Shown here in pieces: positions 1-6,888 of a DNA stretch of 7,874 nucleotides. The position numbers and the translations under genes are program-made. How positions within the stretch are numbered: the stretch's first letter is position 1; the number at the start of each line of letters is the position of its first letter. Source of the DNA: an uncultured Verrucomicrobiota bacterium (GTDB taxonomy: Bacteria; Verrucomicrobiota; Kiritimatiellia; RFP12; UBA1067); contig CAMOIK010000100.1 in the NCBI GenBank assembly GCA_946615875.1, forward strand, positions 1 to 7,874. The letters run 5' to 3'. A model generated the notes under the pieces. That model did no database searches. It was not told where the DNA came from and was given only the letters and a program-made list of their open reading frames with translations.

Positions 1-62
1 TTAGACCAGCACCAAAATCATTTTAGACCAGCACCAAAATCTTTTTAGACCAGCATCAAAGC
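1..62. repeat. Three tandem 22-bp AT-rich repeats, possible insertion-element end
   Basis: Three copies of a unit with core TTTTAGACCAGCACCAAAA start at an exact 22-bp period: the TTAGACC core begins at 1, 23 and 45. Copies 1 and 2 are identical over the core; copy 3 has CATCAAAG in place of CACCAAAA. The array is cut by the window edge, so more copies may lie to the left. It is far more AT-rich than everything to its right. Multiple short terminal repeats of about 20 bp near the ends are known for IS21-family insertion sequences, and TTTTGGTGCTGGTC on the minus strand would suit such an end, but no transposase gene is visible here. It could instead be a regulator-binding array. The repeat is certain; its identity is not. 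Confidence 0.8.
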
Positions 63-129
63 TCCAGAGGTCCCGGCGATCCAGCTCCTGCCGGGCTTCG
101 CCGAGCTCTTCGACACCGACGACGGATAG
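49..129 (+). pseudogene. Possible 3' remnant of a truncated gene
   Basis: Directly after the repeat array, one plus-strand frame stays open from the TAG at 46-48 to a TAG at 127-129 and has no start codon. From 61 its translation looks protein-like, with a hydrophobic/acidic stretch LLPGFAELFDTDD before the stop, and its third codon positions are mostly G or C like real genes of this genome. This would fit the C-terminal tail of a gene interrupted by whatever the repeats belong to. It is only about 26 codons, no family can be recognised, and chance openness in GC-rich DNA is a real alternative. Confidence 0.2.
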
Positions 130-339
130 CCGTTTCGGACGCGAAACGCCGAAAACCACATCCCGAAACGCACTTTAGCCTTTATTTACTAGGGTGCGAC
201 GCATTCCCACGCTCAAAAAATGGGTAAACTCCAGAGCGCCCCCTTTGCAAACCCAGAAAAGCCCGCTTTGGACGCTGTATTGCCGCATCTGCGCGCAGCC
301 GGACCGTGCGCCGCAGACACGGGTGTGCGCGAATATGCG
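130..339. other. Non-coding interval downstream of folC
   Basis: About 210 bp lie between the folC stop and the short plus-strand tail. No convincing gene is present on either strand; the open frames here are short, arginine-rich and continue as antisense or frame-shifted shadows of folC. It contains two small dyads: CGTTTC (131-136) with GAAACG (143-148), the left arm extended as CGTTTCGG also matching CCGAAACG at 163-170; and the 10-bp palindrome CTGCGCGCAG at 289-298. CGCTC/GAGCG arms flank an A-rich loop near 210-238. None is followed by a clear T-run in the direction of folC transcription, so no terminator for the cluster can be called with confidence. Confidence 0.5.
131..170. other. 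Competing inverted repeats, possible weak terminator
   Basis: The sequence CGTTTCGG at 131-138 can pair locally with GAAACG at 143-148 (6-nt loop) or over 8 bp with CCGAAACG at 163-170. It starts just after the TAG at 127-129 of the possible plus-strand remnant, where a terminator for a plus-strand gene would sit. There is no clean T-tract after either stem, so it is recorded as a structure only. Confidence 0.25.
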
Positions 340-1539
340 TCAGCGAAGCCGTTCGGAGGGGTCGAGACGCCCTGCAGGCCACGGATAGGCGTCTAGCGCG
401 ACAAGAGCCTCTCCCGCCAGGAAGAGGCTGCCGCACACGAGGGTTGGCCCTGAAGAGAGCGTCAGGGCATCATTCAGCGAGCGGCATGGTGTCGCGGAGA
501 TGCCGACGGCGGCCATTCTTGCGGCTGTCTCTTCTGGAGAAAGCGAACGTGGATTGGAAGTCCTGACCGCGAAAGCGCGATCGACGAGCGGCTTGAGAAT
601 GCGCAGTGTCGCTTCGACATCCTTGTCGCCGCAAAAGCCTGCGACTAGGTTAAAGGACGCGGCGCATTCCTCCATGATGGCGTGCCTGAGCGCGGTCGCG
701 GCCGGAGGGTTGTGGGCGCCGTCTATGAGGAATCTGCCTACGCGCTGGAAGCGTCCCGGCCACGTAACTTCGGAGGCCAGATGCACAGGTGCGGCGAGGA
801 TGTCCAGCCGCTTCAGCGCGGCCAGTGCGGTGACGGCGTTCTCGCGGTTGAAGGAGCCGCGGAGCGAGAAGTCGGGCGGGATTTCGCCGGGCGATGCGAT
901 GTCGGCCGCGCAAGTCAGCGGCGCGGAAATCGCGGTCGCGCGGTTCGCAACGACGGCGAGCGCGGAAGGGGAGTTCGCGCCCACGACCACCGGGACGCCA
1001 GGCTTGACAATGCCGGCCTTCTCCGCCGCTATCTTCTCTACGGTGTCGCCGAGCCAGTCGCAGTGGTCCAGGCCAATCCGCGTGATCACGGAAAGGATCG
1101 GATGGCAGACGTTTGTCGCGTCCAGACGACCGCCAAGGCCGGTTTCGAGGACGGCGATATCAACGCCTGCTTCGGCGAACACGAGGAAGGCGACGGCGGT
1201 GAGCGCCTCGAAGAACGTGAGCTGCGGCGGCGCGACCTGCGCGACGCGCCGGGCGGCTTCGTCCAGCATCGCATCGCCGATCGGCTCGCCGTCCATGAAG
1301 AAACGCTCGTTGATCCTCGCAAGATGCGGAGAAGTGTATCTGGCGACGCGAAGTCCCGCCTTCCTGAGCGAGGCGTCGAGAATGGCCGCCGTCGCCCCTT
1401 TGCCGTTTGTGCCGGCGACATGGACGGCCTTCACGCGGCGTTCGGGATTCCCTAGCGCGGCCATCACGGACGCTATGGCGTCGAGGCCGGGGCGCATTCC
1501 GAAGCGGCGCCGCGCCGCGAGCTCGGCGAGGAAGTCCAT
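340..1539 (-). CDS. folC: Folylpolyglutamate synthase / dihydrofolate synthase
   Basis: This cytosolic Mur-ligase-type enzyme uses ATP to join glutamate to dihydropteroate and/or to lengthen the polyglutamate tail of folates. Visible motifs in the 399-residue product: the P-loop GTNGKG (43-48), TSPHL (69-73), TFFEALTAVAF (108-118), LETGLGGRLDATN (131-143), the DHCDWLG segment (158-164), AEKAGIVKPG (172-181), the domain linker GSFNRENA (228-235), IDGAHNP (272-278) and the C-terminal GSLFLAGE (370-377). The residue after the P-loop GKG is Ala rather than the more usual Ser. Length is slightly below the usual 420-430. ATG at 1539 is chosen; the frame also offers a TTG at 1551, but the ATG lies one nucleotide beyond the TAG of the upstream prenyltransferase gene and begins the conserved region. 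No Shine-Dalgarno is visible, so translation probably depends on ribosomes finishing the upstream gene. It is the last gene of the cluster. The family is certain; which of the two activities it has cannot be read from sequence. Confidence 0.96.
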   Translation of the reverse strand: MDFLAELAARRRFGMRPGLDAIASVMAALGNPERRVKAVHVAGTNGKGATAAILDASLRKAGLRVARYTSPHLARINERFFMDGEPIGDAMLDEAARRVAQVAPPQLTFFEALTAVAFLVFAEAGVDIAVLETGLGGRLDATNVCHPILSVITRIGLDHCDWLGDTVEKIAAEKAGIVKPGVPVVVGANSPSALAVVANRATAISAPLTCAADIASPGEIPPDFSLRGSFNRENAVTALAALKRLDILAAPVHLASEVTWPGRFQRVGRFLIDGAHNPPAATALRHAIMEECAASFNLVAGFCGDKDVEATLRILKPLVDRAFAVRTSNPRSLSPEETAARMAAVGISATPCRSLNDALTLSSGPTLVCGSLFLAGEALVALDAYPWPAGRLDPSERLR

Positions 1540-1540
1540 G

Positions 1541-2452
1541 CTACATTGCAAAGGCGACAGCGAGGACGGCGGAGAGTGCGTAGCCCAGCAGGATCAGCCA
1601 CAGCACGCGGTCGGTGAGCAGCACCTTCTCCGGTCGTCCAACGTCGGCCTTGCGCCAGGCGAGGAAGAGGTATCGAAGGATGCCGAGGAGGACGAAGACC
1701 GCGGTGGTCCACAGCAGCGGCACCCGCTGCCCCATCTTGGAGGTCAGCGTGTAGGCTGAGTATTCGGCCACGGAGGCGAACGCGGCGACGAAGATGCATC
1801 CCTTGAGGAGGTGAGGATGGTAGTGGCGCAGGACCTCCCTGGACTCTGCGGCGATCAGCATCTCGTGGCGGCGCTTGCAGAATGCGATGAACATCGAGAG
1901 GGTGAACGTGCAGACCAGCAGCCACGGCGAGATGTAGGCGGCGATGATGGCGGCGCCCGCCACCGCGCGCAGGACGAAGCCGGCCGCCAGCGTGGCGACA
2001 TCCACGTAAGGGATGTGCTTGAGCGCGCCGGTGTAGAGGCATTGCATCACGGTGTAGCCAAGGATGGTGCCGAAGGCGAGGGTGCGCGACGGCATGAGCA
2101 TCACGACGAAGGCCGGGTAGGCGAAGCCGGCGGCGAACAGGACGAGCGCGACACGCACGGCGCGTATGCGCGAAATCAGCCCTGCCGCGATGGGGCGGTG
2201 GCGCTTCACCGGATGGAGCCTGTCCGCATCGTAGTCCGCCACGTCGTTCAGCAGGTAGAACGCGGACGAGAGCAGCGAGAAGGAAGCGGCCATGGCCAGC
2301 GCCATGAGGAAGGAGCGCCAGCCGCGCACGAGCGAAGTCTGCGTGGCGTCGGCCACCGAGAAGAACCAGGCGAGCATCACGGCGCCGTTCTTCGTCCACT
2401 GGTCGATGCGCACGGCTTTCAGCCACAGGCGCGCTATGTTGCGTCTCTTCAT
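1541..2452 (-). CDS. UbiA-family prenyltransferase, DPPR synthase-like
   Basis: This 303-residue integral membrane protein most resembles decaprenyl-phosphate phosphoribosyltransferase, which transfers 5-phosphoribose from PRPP to a polyprenyl phosphate. The UbiA Asp motif is NDVADYDAD (69-77), and it runs directly into HPVKRHRPIAAG (80-91), a signature shared with DPPR synthases rather than with quinone or heme prenyltransferases. The second polar motif is KRRHEM (193-198). Other matching parts are RIDQWTKN near the N-terminus (15-22), LKHIPYVDV (144-152), LRAVAGA (161-167), LLGILRYLFL (255-264) and PEKVLLTDRVLW (274-285). Several hydrophobic segments separated by these loops predict about eight or nine helices. 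The ATG at 2452 follows the upstream stop by 16 nt with only a weak GGCGGA ahead of it. The stop (TAG, 1541-1543) nearly touches the folC start. The family is firm; the acceptor lipid and the fate of the product are inferred. Confidence 0.9.
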   Translation of the reverse strand: MKRRNIARLWLKAVRIDQWTKNGAVMLAWFFSVADATQTSLVRGWRSFLMALAMAASFSLLSSAFYLLNDVADYDADRLHPVKRHRPIAAGLISRIRAVRVALVLFAAGFAYPAFVVMLMPSRTLAFGTILGYTVMQCLYTGALKHIPYVDVATLAAGFVLRAVAGAAIIAAYISPWLLVCTFTLSMFIAFCKRRHEMLIAAESREVLRHYHPHLLKGCIFVAAFASVAEYSAYTLTSKMGQRVPLLWTTAVFVLLGILRYLFLAWRKADVGRPEKVLLTDRVLWLILLGYALSAVLAVAFAM

Positions 2453-2468
2453 CGTCGCATGTCCGCCG

Positions 2469-3602
2469 CTAGTCGGTGGCCGAGCGCCAGCGTATTATGC
2501 CCCAGAGGAGGGAGTGGTCGGTGTAGAGAGGGCACGAACGGTTCTCGTAGAAAGTCCAGAACTTGGCCCAGTTGCGGTCTATGGCCGGCACCCAGCGTAT
2601 CGGGAAGAGGGCGAGGAAGCGCGAGTGCGTGACGCCCTTCGCCGCGGTCGAGCCCTCGCCCGACTCGCTCTCCCAGAGCGGCCAGAGGCGGAAGTGGCCC
2701 TTGCCCGACGCCCAGAACGGGAACACCCTTACCTCGTCGTCGTATATCTCGACCAGCTTCCACCCGAATCGCATAACCGAGGCCTCGTCCTTCCTGTCGG
2801 AATAGTTCCTCAGCTTGACGTTCTCGTAGAGCGGCCATATCGACAGACGCGACCTGCGGGCGGTCTCTTCCCATTCGAAGAACGGCCACGGGCAGCGCAA
2901 ACGGAGCTCCGGGCCGGAATTCCCCTGGGCCGCCCACGTTTTCGACCACGTCTCTGTCCACGAGAAGAAGGGCGGCAGGAAGAGGTCCTGGCTTTCGCGC
3001 TCACGGCGGACCTGGCCGTATAGCGGCCAGAACATCCACGACCAGCCTTCCCCGGCGGTGTCGCGGTCGGCGCGGTACGACGCCCATGTCGCGAGCGGCC
3101 ACAGCGCGTAGCGGTGGTCGGACTCCCGCTGGTGGTTGAGGCCGTAGAGCGGCCAGAAGCTCCATGCGCCGTCGCTGCGCCACGAGAAGAAGGGGAAGAG
3201 GACGGAGTTGGTGACGAGCCAGTCGCGGCCCCTCGGCATCCTGTAGCGCGTCCAGAGCGGCCACAGCGCGAAATCGACTTCGTGCATCATCAGCACGTGC
3301 GGGTGGTGGCCCCAGAGCGGGAAGAACCCCCAGTAGGCTTCGCCGTCGGCCCTGCCGTTGAACCATATCGGCAGTATCGTGAACTGGAAGTCGTCGCGTC
3401 CGGCCGGCGTGTCGGCCGCTTGGTAGTTGACGATGTAGCAGAATCGCCACCAGTCGCGGTGCGAGGTGAAGACGGGCCACAGCACGTCCGTCACGTCGTC
3501 CTCTGCGGCGACGATCGGGCGCAGTGCGGCGTAGTCGCTCTTCTGCTGGTAGAACGGCCCGATCTGGAACGCAACGGCGAGAGAGAGGATGCCGCCAAGC
3601 AT
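2469..3602 (-). CDS. Aromatic WPLY/FPFF-repeat protein of unknown function
   Basis: I do not recognise a named family. The 377-residue product contains about 14 copies of a five-residue motif, hydrophobic-[W/F/L]-P-hydrophobic-[aromatic]: LWPVF 41, ILPIW 76, FFPLW 93, LWPLW 113, LFPFF 135, FWPLY 149, LWPLA 167, FWPLY 191, a degenerate FLPPFF 208, PWPFF 238, IWPLY 255, VFPFW 293, LWPLW 306 and LFPIRW 332. Spacings run from 13 to 38 residues, often 17-24. The linkers are polar and charged, and Trp content is very high, as in a solenoid or beta-barrel of short strands. Residues 4-11 are hydrophobic with AVA before Phe12, a possible short signal peptide, though it lacks basic residues. ATG at 3602 is chosen: it sits 2 nt after the TGA of the TPR gene, has GGGAAG about 5 nt upstream, and residues before it in the open frame are low-complexity antisense-like Arg/Pro/Gln. 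A GTG at 3608 overlapping that TGA is an alternative. Envelope or outer-membrane placement is inference. Confidence 0.85.
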   Translation of the reverse strand: MLGGILSLAVAFQIGPFYQQKSDYAALRPIVAAEDDVTDVLWPVFTSHRDWWRFCYIVNYQAADTPAGRDDFQFTILPIWFNGRADGEAYWGFFPLWGHHPHVLMMHEVDFALWPLWTRYRMPRGRDWLVTNSVLFPFFSWRSDGAWSFWPLYGLNHQRESDHRYALWPLATWASYRADRDTAGEGWSWMFWPLYGQVRRERESQDLFLPPFFSWTETWSKTWAAQGNSGPELRLRCPWPFFEWEETARRSRLSIWPLYENVKLRNYSDRKDEASVMRFGWKLVEIYDDEVRVFPFWASGKGHFRLWPLWESESGEGSTAAKGVTHSRFLALFPIRWVPAIDRNWAKFWTFYENRSCPLYTDHSLLWGIIRWRSATD

Positions 3603-3604
3603 GG

Positions 3605-6600
3605 TCACTTCCCGGACTTGCGCAGTTCCTCGAACTCCTGCTTCTCGAAGGGCGAGAGCTCGTCGAGGCGGCTCTGGACCTTGCGGAGCGTCCCCTTGGC
3701 GCGGAGGGTGTCGCCCTTGGCGAACTGGACGCGCGCGAGGGTGATCAGCATTCTGATGTCCACTTCGTTGCCGTTTTCGTCGCGAGAAAGCTCGCAAGCC
3801 CTGTTGGCGCACTTCTCGGCTTCGGCCAGGTCGCCCTTGCGGGCGAGGATGATAGTCCCCAGCGTATCCCACGCCACGTAGAGGCCGGGCGCGGACTCTA
3901 CGGCGCGGCGGGCGTATTTCTCCGCCTCTTCAATGCGGTTGGAGCGGCGCAGCACCTCTGCGAGATCGTTGAGCGCGAGCGGCACCGGCTTGGGCGCGTC
4001 GGCGCTGCGGCGCAGAAAGGCTTCGGCCTGCACGTAGTCGCCGCGCTGGAGCGCCAGCGAGCCCATGACGTAGTTCGCCAACGGCGCCTTGGCGTTGCGC
4101 CGCAGCGCGCTGATCGCCTGCCTCTCGGCGTCCTCGGTGTCGTTCATCGCGATGTCGAGGCCGAGGATGGTGTCTGTGGTGTTGGCGGCGTCGGCCGCTG
4201 ACGGGTTGCTGCTGGCGGCGGCGGCCAATGCGTCCCTGGCCTCCCTGCGCCGGTCTTCGCCCTTGCGCATGAGGATCAGCGCGCGGACGGTCTGCACGTA
4301 GTAGTCTGCCGGGTTGGTGGCCTGCTTGTCCATGGCGGGCAGGACGACGTCCTCGAGTTCCTTCAGCAGGGCGGTGCGCAGCTTCGCGTCCTTGGCGGCG
4401 TCGTGTTGCTGCGCGATGATGTTTGCGAGGAAGTTCCAGTTGCGCAGGTCTGCCGGGTTGGCGTCGGTGGCCTTGCGCAGGTAGTCCTTTGCGGTATCCA
4501 GGTCGCCCTTCATGGCGGCGAGCATTGCGCGGTCGGAATCTGCGCGCGGATCGTCGCCGGCGGCGGCGTTGGCCTTTTCGAGGAACTCTATTGCCTTGGC
4601 CGTGTCGCCTTCCATCAAGGCCAGGCGCATCATGCCCATGAGAGCGTCGTGGTTCGCCGGGTCCTTGGCGAGCACGCCCTCGTAGATGCCGCGGCTGCGC
4701 ACGATGTCCCTGGAGTCGGCGTAGATCGAGGCCATGGCGTTCAGCATGGCGGCGCGCTTGTCCACATCGACCAGCTCCATGGCGCGCGCGAGGTTTTTGA
4801 GGGCTTCGCCGGAGCGGCCGGAGCGTGCGAGGGCGAGGCCGATGGTGGAGAACATCTGCGGATTGCGGACGTAGCCGTAGTATGCGGGCAGCAGGCGCGG
4901 GTCGTAGCGGCGGCGCGAATCCGCGACGATCGCCTGTATGCGCCCTTGCAGATGGCGCTGCTTGGCGACGGCGTCCTTGAAGCCCGCCGAGGCGAGGTCG
5001 AGCTCGTTGATGAGCGCGCAGACGTTGTCGGAGTCGATTTTGTTGAGTACGAGTTCGTACATCTCGAACGCCTCCGCGACGCGTCCCTTGTCGTGCAAAG
5101 CCACGGCGTAGTTGTTGGCGATCAGCCCCATGTGGCGGCGGAGGTTGAGACGCATCCTGTCCATGGGGTTCTTTTCCTCCCACAGCCTGTAGGAACCCCA
5201 GCCTTCCGGCGCGTGCAGGACGGGCTCGAACGCCGCCCACTCCTTGGGCCAATCGACCGTGATCGCGGGATCAGCGCCGAAGAACATGAACTCCGGCACG
5301 CAGTCGATTTCCGGCGCGAGATCCGGATAGCCCCATATGGCGGCGGACGCCTTGACTTCGCCTGGCGCGGCCTCGAACCAGTGCTGGACGAAAGTGAGGA
5401 CCCCGAGCGTGTCGAGCCAGATGAGCAGGTCTTCGTTCCTGTCGCCGCCGAGCTTCGCCGCGCGCACCGCGTCGGCGAGGCGCTGGAGATACGCGGAGTC
5501 CTTGTCGCGGACGAGGGAGACGAGGTGAAGGGGCTTCTCGCGCCGCTGGGCGGCCAGCAGGAGGTGGTCGTCAAGGGTGCCGTCGGTGACGAGCCATTCG
5601 CGCTCGCCCAGTTCGTCCAGCGCCTTTTCGGCTGCGAGGTCGGCGAAGGAGCCGCGCGCGGGATCAAAGGAGAATGCGTTGATGGCCGTGGCGATGATCA
5701 TCACGATCGCGAAGACGCCGAGCATCGAGAGCGCGACAGGGCGCGAGACTTTCGCGAACAGGCTGAAGCCCCTGGTCTCGGGCAGCACGATGACGGTCCT
5801 GGACTTCAGCAGCCAGTATGCCACGAGGTAGCCGGCGGTGAACGCCGCGTATGCGCACGAGAGGACCGGAAGGATGCCGTATCTGGACATCTGCGCGGAA
5901 GGCGAAAGCGGCGTGGCGACGGCGATGATCGTGGCGAACGTGAGCGCGGCGTGCGACAGGCACTGCGCGATGTAGCCGTCTTCGCGCATGGAGCGCCTTC
6001 CTGCCACGACGGCGACGAGGAAGGGAATCGCGGCGAAGAGCAGCACGAAGAGCCAGCCTTCCGGCTCCACGTAGCCGGCGAGCGACGTCTTGGTCTCGCG
6101 CAGCATCCCCACCACGTCGCCGCTGACGCGCGCGGCGCGCACGAAGAACGCGACCAGGAAGACGACGATGAAGGTGGCGACGTTGGTCCAGGGTTTTCCG
6201 TGCCCGCCCGTCGCCACCGCCCAGAGCATCACCACGTAGAGCGGGAGGACGGCGAGGAAGAGCGCGGAGTCGCAGAGCCCGGCGGCGCACATCCATCCCG
6301 CCGCCACGGGGACGGCCAGCGCGACCTTCCTTGGCAAGAGGTCGTGGGCGTAGATGACGAGCGCGACGAGCATCGCCCAGAACGCCGCGAAGAGCCTGGG
6401 CTCGAGGTGGGTGGCCGCCTCGTGGACGGCTGGGGTGAACATGAAGACGACGGCGGCGACCGCGCCGCCGAGGCGCGAGAGGAACGCAACCTGCGCCTTG
6501 GAGCGCTCGCTTTCCTTGAAGCACTGGCGGATGAAACGCGCGGTGAGCGCGAAAAGCAGGATCGTGGAAAGCGCGCCGAAGACGGTGGCCGCGGCGTTGC

Positions 6601-6823
6601 CCGCGCCGAACATCCCCGCAAGCGTCTCCGTCAAGGGGAACGTGCGCTCGCTCGCAGTGTCCAGTCCGCGCCACAGCACCTCCAGGCGGGCGCCGCCGGT
6701 CCCGTCTGCGGACGGGAAGGAGTAGCCAGCCTTCGTTGCCAGGAATAGCGCCAGCGCGACCGCGCCAAGAGCCAAGGCGATCATCGCGTCAACCAGTTTG
6801 CCGAGGATGTTCTTGCTGTTCAT
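3605..6823 (-). CDS. Polytopic membrane protein (GT-C/DUF2723-like) with C-terminal TPR array
   Basis: The 1072-residue product has three parts. Residues 1-385 hold about 11 hydrophobic segments (roughly 11-30, 76-98, 117-131, 143-160, 167-184, 187-204, 213-230, 256-275, 290-304, 315-339, 362-384). The first long loop, ending FPLTETLAGMFG (62-73), followed by helix 76-98, resembles the start of DUF2723 proteins, a GT-C-like glycosyltransferase group, but the usual DSGE and HPPGYPL signatures are replaced. Residues 386-560 are soluble; WLVTDGTLDDHLLLAAQ (410-426) recalls the post-membrane segment of that family. Residues 565-1050 form about 11 TPR-like units, for example 655-688, 724-757, 913-945 and 947-979, with typical Ala/Gly/Ala helix packing and DP/NP turns. 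The ATG at 6823 starts a short basic N-terminus ahead of helix 1; no Shine-Dalgarno is seen. It heads the compact four-gene cluster. Membrane plus TPR architecture is clear; glycosyltransferase activity is only suggested, and loss of the signature residues could mean a non-catalytic member. Confidence 0.88.
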   Translation of the reverse strand: MNSKNILGKLVDAMIALALGAVALALFLATKAGYSFPSADGTGGARLEVLWRGLDTASERTFPLTETLAGMFGAGNAAATVFGALSTILLFALTARFIRQCFKESERSKAQVAFLSRLGGAVAAVVFMFTPAVHEAATHLEPRLFAAFWAMLVALVIYAHDLLPRKVALAVPVAAGWMCAAGLCDSALFLAVLPLYVVMLWAVATGGHGKPWTNVATFIVVFLVAFFVRAARVSGDVVGMLRETKTSLAGYVEPEGWLFVLLFAAIPFLVAVVAGRRSMREDGYIAQCLSHAALTFATIIAVATPLSPSAQMSRYGILPVLSCAYAAFTAGYLVAYWLLKSRTVIVLPETRGFSLFAKVSRPVALSMLGVFAIVMIIATAINAFSFDPARGSFADLAAEKALDELGEREWLVTDGTLDDHLLLAAQRREKPLHLVSLVRDKDSAYLQRLADAVRAAKLGGDRNEDLLIWLDTLGVLTFVQHWFEAAPGEVKASAAIWGYPDLAPEIDCVPEFMFFGADPAITVDWPKEWAAFEPVLHAPEGWGSYRLWEEKNPMDRMRLNLRRHMGLIANNYAVALHDKGRVAEAFEMYELVLNKIDSDNVCALINELDLASAGFKDAVAKQRHLQGRIQAIVADSRRRYDPRLLPAYYGYVRNPQMFSTIGLALARSGRSGEALKNLARAMELVDVDKRAAMLNAMASIYADSRDIVRSRGIYEGVLAKDPANHDALMGMMRLALMEGDTAKAIEFLEKANAAAGDDPRADSDRAMLAAMKGDLDTAKDYLRKATDANPADLRNWNFLANIIAQQHDAAKDAKLRTALLKELEDVVLPAMDKQATNPADYYVQTVRALILMRKGEDRRREARDALAAAASSNPSAADAANTTDTILGLDIAMNDTEDAERQAISALRRNAKAPLANYVMGSLALQRGDYVQAEAFLRRSADAPKPVPLALNDLAEVLRRSNRIEEAEKYARRAVESAPGLYVAWDTLGTIILARKGDLAEAEKCANRACELSRDENGNEVDIRMLITLARVQFAKGDTLRAKGTLRKVQSRLDELSPFEKQEFEELRKSGK

Positions 6824-6844
6824 AAGTAGGGATGCTGTGTATGG

Positions 6845-6868
6845 AGGCCGGGTACGCCGCCCCGGCCT
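6845..6868 (-). terminator. GC-rich hairpin between metY and the TPR gene, no T-tract
   Basis: AGGCCGGG (6845-6852) and CCCGGCCT (6861-6868) form a perfect 8-bp stem with an 8-nt loop. On the minus strand it lies 20 nt after the metY stop and 21 nt before the ATG of the TPR gene. No run of T follows it in that direction, so it may be a non-canonical terminator or processing site for metY, or a leader structure that modulates the downstream cluster. The inverted repeat is certain; the function is not. Confidence 0.4.
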
Positions 6869-6888
6869 GCGCGTTGGTCAATCTTTCT

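Noticed and set aside
1..62. CRISPR array
   Set aside because: The units are head-to-tail with a 22-bp period, leaving only 2-3 variable bases between cores, so there is no room for spacers.
182..436. An 84-codon minus-strand frame extending past the folC stop
   Set aside because: Its first part is an alternate frame of folC and the rest is Arg-rich with no known motif. folC already ends at the normal place for its family, so this is not a frameshifted extension.
1540..1551. TTG at 1551 as the folC start
   Set aside because: It would add only four residues overlapping the upstream stop. The ATG at 1539 directly precedes the conserved start of the protein.
500..1759. A 419-codon open frame on the plus strand
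   Set aside because: It is antisense to folC and the end of the prenyltransferase gene, both of which have unmistakable family motifs. Its Ser/Ala/Arg-rich translation shows no domain.
3603..3872. A 90-residue N-terminal extension of the WPLY-repeat protein
   Set aside because: This part overlaps the 3' end of the TPR gene in another frame and is Arg/Pro/Gln-rich shadow sequence. The ATG at 3602 with a GGGAAG upstream is the natural start.
4403..6748. A 781-codon open frame on the plus strand
   Set aside because: It lies entirely antisense to the TPR membrane protein gene. The translation is rich in Arg, Glu, His, Gly and Asp with no recognisable domain, as expected of the reverse frame of a GC-rich coding sequence.
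6853..6881. Promoter for the cluster with TTGACC (minus strand, 6881-6876) as -35
   Set aside because: At 17-18 nt spacing the -10 position reads GGCGTA or GCGTAC, a poor match, and the region is taken up by the hairpin.
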